Assembly (NCBI GenBank): GCA_023416335.1
Contig: JAEZHY010000015.1
Span: forward strand, 1-19,251
DNA: 19,251 bases
DNA from: Pseudomonadota bacterium
GTDB taxonomy: Bacteria > Desulfobacterota > Syntrophobacteria > Syntrophobacterales > Syntrophobacteraceae
Direction of reading: 5' to 3'
In this document: one piece after another, positions 15,976 through 19,251 of the stretch
Layout: the number at the start of each line of letters is the position of its first letter
How positions within the stretch are numbered: the first letter of the stretch is position 1
Made by a program: the position numbers and the translations under genes
The notes under the pieces: generated by a model
What the model was told of the DNA's origin: nothing
The model's input: only the letters and a program-made list of their open reading frames with translations
Databases searched by the model: none

Positions 15976-16455
15976 ATGCCAGGCACAAAGAATGTATTTA
16001 TTTCTCATGTCCATGAAGACGACGACCTTCTGCCGGGGCTAAAAGCTCTCGTCGGAAAAGCCGGAATGGAAGTTCGGGATGGCTCAATTAACAGCGACAA
16101 GCCAAACCAGGCCCATAGTGAAGAATACATAAAGCGTGAGATCCTGGCACCTAGAATTGAGTGGGCCAGCACCCTTGTGGTTCTGATAAGCAAAGATACC
16201 GCTACCAGCGAATGGGTCAACTGGGAGATAAATTGTGCAGCAAAGCTGGGCAAGAGGGTCGTTGGAGTGTTTGCCCGAGGGGCAACAGATGCGGACATCC
16301 CGGAAGAGTTGCAACGGTGCGGTGATGCTGTAGTGGTTGGCTGGAATGGTCAGCGGGTTGTGGATGCAGTAGAGGGAAAGATCAGCACTTGGGATAATCC
16401 CGAAACTGAAGAGCCGAGGACGCCGGTTTGGCGTATAGGGCGGGTATGCCAATAA
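15976..16455 (+). CDS. TIR-like domain protein (ThsB/DUF1863-type)
   Basis: A 159-aa stand-alone TIR-like protein. Seen: strand 1 NVFISHVHEDD (residues 6-16), then EVRDGSIN (32-39), HSEEYIKREI (47-56), WASTLVVLISKDT (63-75) and the helix motif SEWVNWEINCAAKLGKRVVGV (78-98). The Glu in WVNWEI (Glu84) sits where catalytic TIR glutamates lie. This layout matches the ThsB-type TIR of Thoeris antiphage systems and the MTH538-like DUF1863 group, which can make cyclic ADP-ribose-like signals from NAD+. No ThsA-like NADase/Macro-domain effector gene is present in the window. The ATG has a very strong AAGGAGGAGG ribosome binding site. The gene's stop overlaps the start of the next gene by 10 nt, so translation of the two is probably coupled. 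Confidence 0.85.
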   Translation: MPGTKNVFISHVHEDDDLLPGLKALVGKAGMEVRDGSINSDKPNQAHSEEYIKREILAPRIEWASTLVVLISKDTATSEWVNWEINCAAKLGKRVVGVFARGATDADIPEELQRCGDAVVVGWNGQRVVDAVEGKISTWDNPETEEPRTPVWRIGRVCQ

Positions 16456-17075
16456 GACTTTTCTCCTATGTTGTAAGGAGGGATTTCGGATTCGCGCCGA
16501 ATCCATTCTACGGTTGGTGCACTCTCGCAACCTGCAAGCCGAGAATTCGGAAATCAGCACAGATCGGTGACTGGATTATGGGGACCGGGGGAGCTGACTA
16601 TGATTTGAGGGGGAACCTCATTTTTGCGATGCAAGTTAGCGAAATCATGGGTTTTGATTCCTACTGGTCGGATTCGAGGTTCGCACCGAAAAAACCGGTC
16701 CTGAATGGAAGTTTAAAGCAGGTCTATGGCGATAACATTTATCATCGTCAGGGTGATTGCTGGGTCCAGGCCGATTCTCACCACAGTCTTGAAGGAGGTT
16801 TGCCTAACGAGTCCAATATCAGAAGGGATACACAAACCGATCGAGTGTTGCTTTCAACTCGGTTCGTGTACTTTGGGGCTACTGCCCCAGTCATACCGGT
16901 TTCCCTATGTTCCTGCAGCCCTACAGGAAAATACCTTTGTTGTCCTGGGGTAGGGGAGCGAATATTTTCCGACTCACTAGTGATCGACTTTGAAAAATGG
17001 TTAGTGGATTGCGGTAAGTGGGGGATTCAGGGACTGCCCTGTGAGTTCAGAAATCATCCGCGAGTAACCGTATGA
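16446..17075 (+). CDS. Nmad2-like nucleotide-modification-associated protein
   Basis: A 209-aa protein that resembles Nmad2, a domain family described computationally in loci for DNA base modification. The resemblance is strongest at IRLFSYVVRRDFGFAPNPFYG, CTLATCKPRIRKSAQIGDWIM, LIFAMQVSEIMGFDSYW, the SRFAPKKP segment, GDNIYH, and RVLLSTRFVYFG. The layout (GDW...GTG, strand, sEi...Yw..sRF..K) is also reminiscent of the EVE/PUA-like fold that reads modified bases, so a role in recognising modified DNA is an inference. I chose the ATG at 16446, whose product begins exactly at the family's N-terminus, over an in-frame start at 16428. It overlaps the TIR stop by 10 nt, making TIR-Nmad2 a coupled pair. 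The next gene is convergent, with a 59-bp gap. Confidence 0.75.
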   Translation: MPIRLFSYVVRRDFGFAPNPFYGWCTLATCKPRIRKSAQIGDWIMGTGGADYDLRGNLIFAMQVSEIMGFDSYWSDSRFAPKKPVLNGSLKQVYGDNIYHRQGDCWVQADSHHSLEGGLPNESNIRRDTQTDRVLLSTRFVYFGATAPVIPVSLCSCSPTGKYLCCPGVGERIFSDSLVIDFEKWLVDCGKWGIQGLPCEFRNHPRVTV

Positions 17076-17134
17076 AAATCAACCTGGACTCCCGATGGAG
17101 TGAAGAGACCAGCAGATGCTCTTCTCGGATCAGA

Positions 17135-18205
17135 TCAGATATGCTGCTTGGAAACCTTCCGGTGACCACTTGACTGAGGTTTATCGCCATCGTTCATGAT
17201 GCAATCCGGATCGGGTACTCCGGAGAGCTTGCCCAACGTCAAATATTTTTGGGCAGGGCACCCTGTGCCGCATTTTTTTAGCATTTTGCAGTCAGTACAA
17301 CGTGCCTCTGGAGCATCCCTCCTCAATCCCCGGAGGAGCTTAAGGTAGGGAGAAAATCTCCAAGTTTCACCCAATGACCATTTGCTCAATGTGGAATATC
17401 GGTCAGTTCCGACCACATCCTCAGCATTTAGATTCTTAAATGCATCACAGGGAACTATCGCCAAATCCGGCCGCACTACAAATCGGTCCCGGCCCGCTCC
17501 GCACTCCGACTTGTTGCTTATGCCTAAAAAACTGTATGGTGAACCGGTCCTGATCGTATACCCCGACTCTCGTAAATTCAAAATTGTTTCCCGAAGTTCA
17601 GCAGTCTGGGAACGATTTAGCCTATTGTAAGTCTCCGCCTTGCCTCGACCATGAGGAACAAAACGGAGGACACTCGTGCAAGTAGCGCCAAGCTCGCAAG
17701 CAAGCTCAGCAACTGCTGTGAGTTCACGGTAATTTATTGCAAGCGGCACAAAATGAGCTTCTATCGATATCTCTTCGTCACGAGCGAAGTTCATTGCGCT
17801 CACAATAGCATCGAAACTTCCCTTCACGCGAGTTATTGATTCGTAGGTCTCTGCTGAAGCGCCATGCAGGCTAAAAATCAATCGATCAATTCCGGCTTTT
17901 CTAAGATTTCGGATTTTCTTCTTTGCTTCCAAAACGTTACCCGAACTATAAACCGCCACCTTAAATCCAAGTTTTGATGCCTTTTCAACGGCTTCTTCGA
18001 GAAAAGCAACCAATAGTGGTTCACCGCCGGAAAAAGCTACATCCCTTGCTCCAGCCTCTGCTGCCTCAGCAATTATCCGTAGGCAATCCTCCCTAGAGAC
18101 CGTGGCAAGATTGTCCATACCGGCACTACTGGAGCAATGCCGACACGAAAGCATACAACGGTGTGTCAGTTCAAATTTGAATTCCCTGAGTTGCGGCTCC
18201 AGCAT
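17135..18205 (-). CDS. Radical SAM enzyme with SPASM domain
   Basis: A 356-aa enzyme. The SAM cluster motif is C17-x3-C21-x2-C24 (CMLSCRHC), with FSGGEPLL (58-65) for SAM binding. The C-terminus has a full SPASM pattern, C235, C253, C303-x2-C306-x5-C312-x3-C316 and C335, for two extra [4Fe-4S] clusters. SPASM enzymes usually modify peptides, but members also occur in tailoring of other substrates. No small Cys/Gly-rich precursor peptide is seen within 1 kb. It lies 21 bp after the gene resembling 5-hmdU DNA kinase, and its ATG has GAGGG 6 nt upstream, so the pair is an operon. In phages that hypermodify thymine, radical SAM enzymes work alongside such kinases, making a DNA-base tailoring role plausible but unproven. 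Confidence 0.85.
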   Translation of the reverse strand: MLEPQLREFKFELTHRCMLSCRHCSSSAGMDNLATVSREDCLRIIAEAAEAGARDVAFSGGEPLLVAFLEEAVEKASKLGFKVAVYSSGNVLEAKKKIRNLRKAGIDRLIFSLHGASAETYESITRVKGSFDAIVSAMNFARDEEISIEAHFVPLAINYRELTAVAELACELGATCTSVLRFVPHGRGKAETYNRLNRSQTAELRETILNLRESGYTIRTGSPYSFLGISNKSECGAGRDRFVVRPDLAIVPCDAFKNLNAEDVVGTDRYSTLSKWSLGETWRFSPYLKLLRGLRRDAPEARCTDCKMLKKCGTGCPAQKYLTLGKLSGVPDPDCIMNDGDKPQSSGHRKVSKQHI

Positions 18206-18226
18206 AAGTTGCCCTCATAATTAATG

Positions 18227-19234
18227 TCAGTAGGCAGCCAAGCTTCCGGAAATACGTTCATTGGTGCCCCACTTTGGAGGGTACCAATACTCGACGGGAG
18301 TTGATTTGGGGCGAAACACGCGCTTCATTTTGTGTCTTCCGTTGCCTGCGAGTTCAGGGAATCGAACTCTAGCGTATTTGTCTATTTCACAAAAGAGATT
18401 TTGGCAATCAATCAATTGCAGAGGACGACCCCACAGATCCGGGAATTTTAAATTGCGACATTTAAATTCTTCGGCTTGAACCTCCGTAACCGCCTTTATT
18501 ATATCCGACTCAGTGAGGCCCTGAGTATCCGTGAAACATTTTGAAATTCCGCTCCGGGCCCCGGGACCCGGAACAACAAATTCGCATTCAGAGAAGTTAA
18601 CAAAAGCAGAATAATTAAGATCAATGCAATACTGATAGGCAAGAAAATCGCCTATTGTCGGATAGGAACGCAAAAGAAAAAAGATCTCATTTAAGCTGCC
18701 TGCAGAGCAAATACGATCCGCTAGGCCATCCTTCATCATCAGAGCCAATAAGTGAAGATGCATTTCGTGTTTTGATGCTGTTTTCAGAAATGATCCTCCA
18801 GAAGGCATTATATAGGCACCAGAGTAAATCTTTTTTCCCGAAAGTTTCGATTTTTGAAGGACGTCAGCATAAGCCCGTGAGGAGAAGTCACGCCAGGTTA
18901 TTTCACCAAATTCTTTGACAAGTATCTCCCAAGTTTCGATTTTGTTGAAAAACTTAAACAGGAGAATTCGAAATACTGTCTCAATCGGTGAAGGGTCTCC
19001 AGAGTAAATAACATTTCTTATCAAGTATTGACTCACCCTGTCCGAGGCTCTGTATGCGTTTGTAAAACTGTATCGAGCCAAAACTTCATCTTCAGTCCAA
19101 GGTGCAAGCTTTCCCGAAAGCCGCCGGAAAAAAATTTTTTGCCGTTCGACAGCGAATCGCCAATAGGCATCATAGACCGGAGTGACCCGTAATCTCGATC
19201 TGAACAGAAAGCTGGGGCCAGTTTTCGAGTACAC
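18227..19234 (-). CDS. DNA base hypermodification protein (5-hmdU DNA kinase / aGPT-PPlase2-like)
   Basis: A 335-aa protein resembling the alpha-glutamyl/putrescinyl-thymine pyrophosphorylase clade 2 family, which includes phage 5-hydroxymethyl-dU DNA kinases that activate thymine-type bases in DNA for hypermodification. Family-like segments: YDAYWRFAVERQKIFFRRL (21-39), APWTEDEVLARYSFTNAYRASDRVSQYLIRNVIY (44-77), FVVPGPGARSGISKCF (219-234) and LQLIDCQNLFCEIDKYAR (272-289). The GTG at 19232-19234 gives the usual family N-terminus but has no good ribosome binding site, and the frame is open to the window edge at 19251, so the true start could lie outside. First gene of the pair with the SPASM radical SAM enzyme. 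The specific substrate (base, donor) is unknown. Confidence 0.75.
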   Translation of the reverse strand: MYSKTGPSFLFRSRLRVTPVYDAYWRFAVERQKIFFRRLSGKLAPWTEDEVLARYSFTNAYRASDRVSQYLIRNVIYSGDPSPIETVFRILLFKFFNKIETWEILVKEFGEITWRDFSSRAYADVLQKSKLSGKKIYSGAYIMPSGGSFLKTASKHEMHLHLLALMMKDGLADRICSAGSLNEIFFLLRSYPTIGDFLAYQYCIDLNYSAFVNFSECEFVVPGPGARSGISKCFTDTQGLTESDIIKAVTEVQAEEFKCRNLKFPDLWGRPLQLIDCQNLFCEIDKYARVRFPELAGNGRHKMKRVFRPKSTPVEYWYPPKWGTNERISGSLAAY

Positions 19235-19251
19235 ATTCTCAGGGTTTCCGG

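Noticed and set aside
15976..17075. Canonical Thoeris (ThsA-ThsB) system
   Set aside because: Only a ThsB-like TIR is present; the partner gene lacks any SIR2, Macro or SLOG-type feature and instead resembles Nmad2.

Overview
The window looks like chromosomal DNA of a Gram-negative bacterium, most probably a Desulfobacterota (deltaproteobacterial) anaerobe such as a Syntrophobacter-type organism. This rests on a GC-rich core with an electron-transfer flavoprotein pair, a PerR-type regulator, lgt and mnmG, and on many short palindromic intergenic repeats of a kind common in that group. The taxonomic call is an inference from gene style, not a search result.

Left part (1-8723): ordinary core genes. 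On the minus strand are lgt (cut by the left edge), etfA and etfB (an etfB-etfA operon), a Fur/PerR regulator closed by a clear intrinsic terminator, and mnmG. After a 507-bp gap the plus strand carries a YhcC-type radical SAM gene, then an HTH/coiled-coil gene and pyrE as a tight pair.

Middle part (8724-13842): gene-poor and repeat-rich. It holds REP-like hairpins, a tandem duplication of about 255 bp whose copies each contain eleven TGA-centred motifs spaced 10 bp apart in three blocks, an interrupted inverted repeat flanked by 9-bp TTTCGTGnn repeats, and two direct copies (about 730 bp each) of a unit carrying a 168-aa gene with a Mu gp27/DUF3486-like look. The segment between the two units is AT-rich and carries one gene for an exported protein with no recognised family.

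Right part (13843-19251): an accessory, defence-island-like block. On the minus strand are a four-helix membrane protein and a SAM methyltransferase. On the plus strand a TIR-like (ThsB/DUF1863-type) gene overlaps by 10 bp a gene whose product resembles Nmad2 (nucleotide modification associated domain 2). Converging on these from the right edge is a minus-strand pair: a protein resembling the 5-hydroxymethyl-dU DNA kinase / alpha-glutamyl-putrescinyl-thymine pyrophosphorylase family, followed by a SPASM radical SAM enzyme. Together these four genes suggest a bacterial locus dealing with hypermodified thymine in DNA, coupled to a TIR effector or signal enzyme. This is the most interesting part of the window; the coupling is an inference from family resemblance and proximity.
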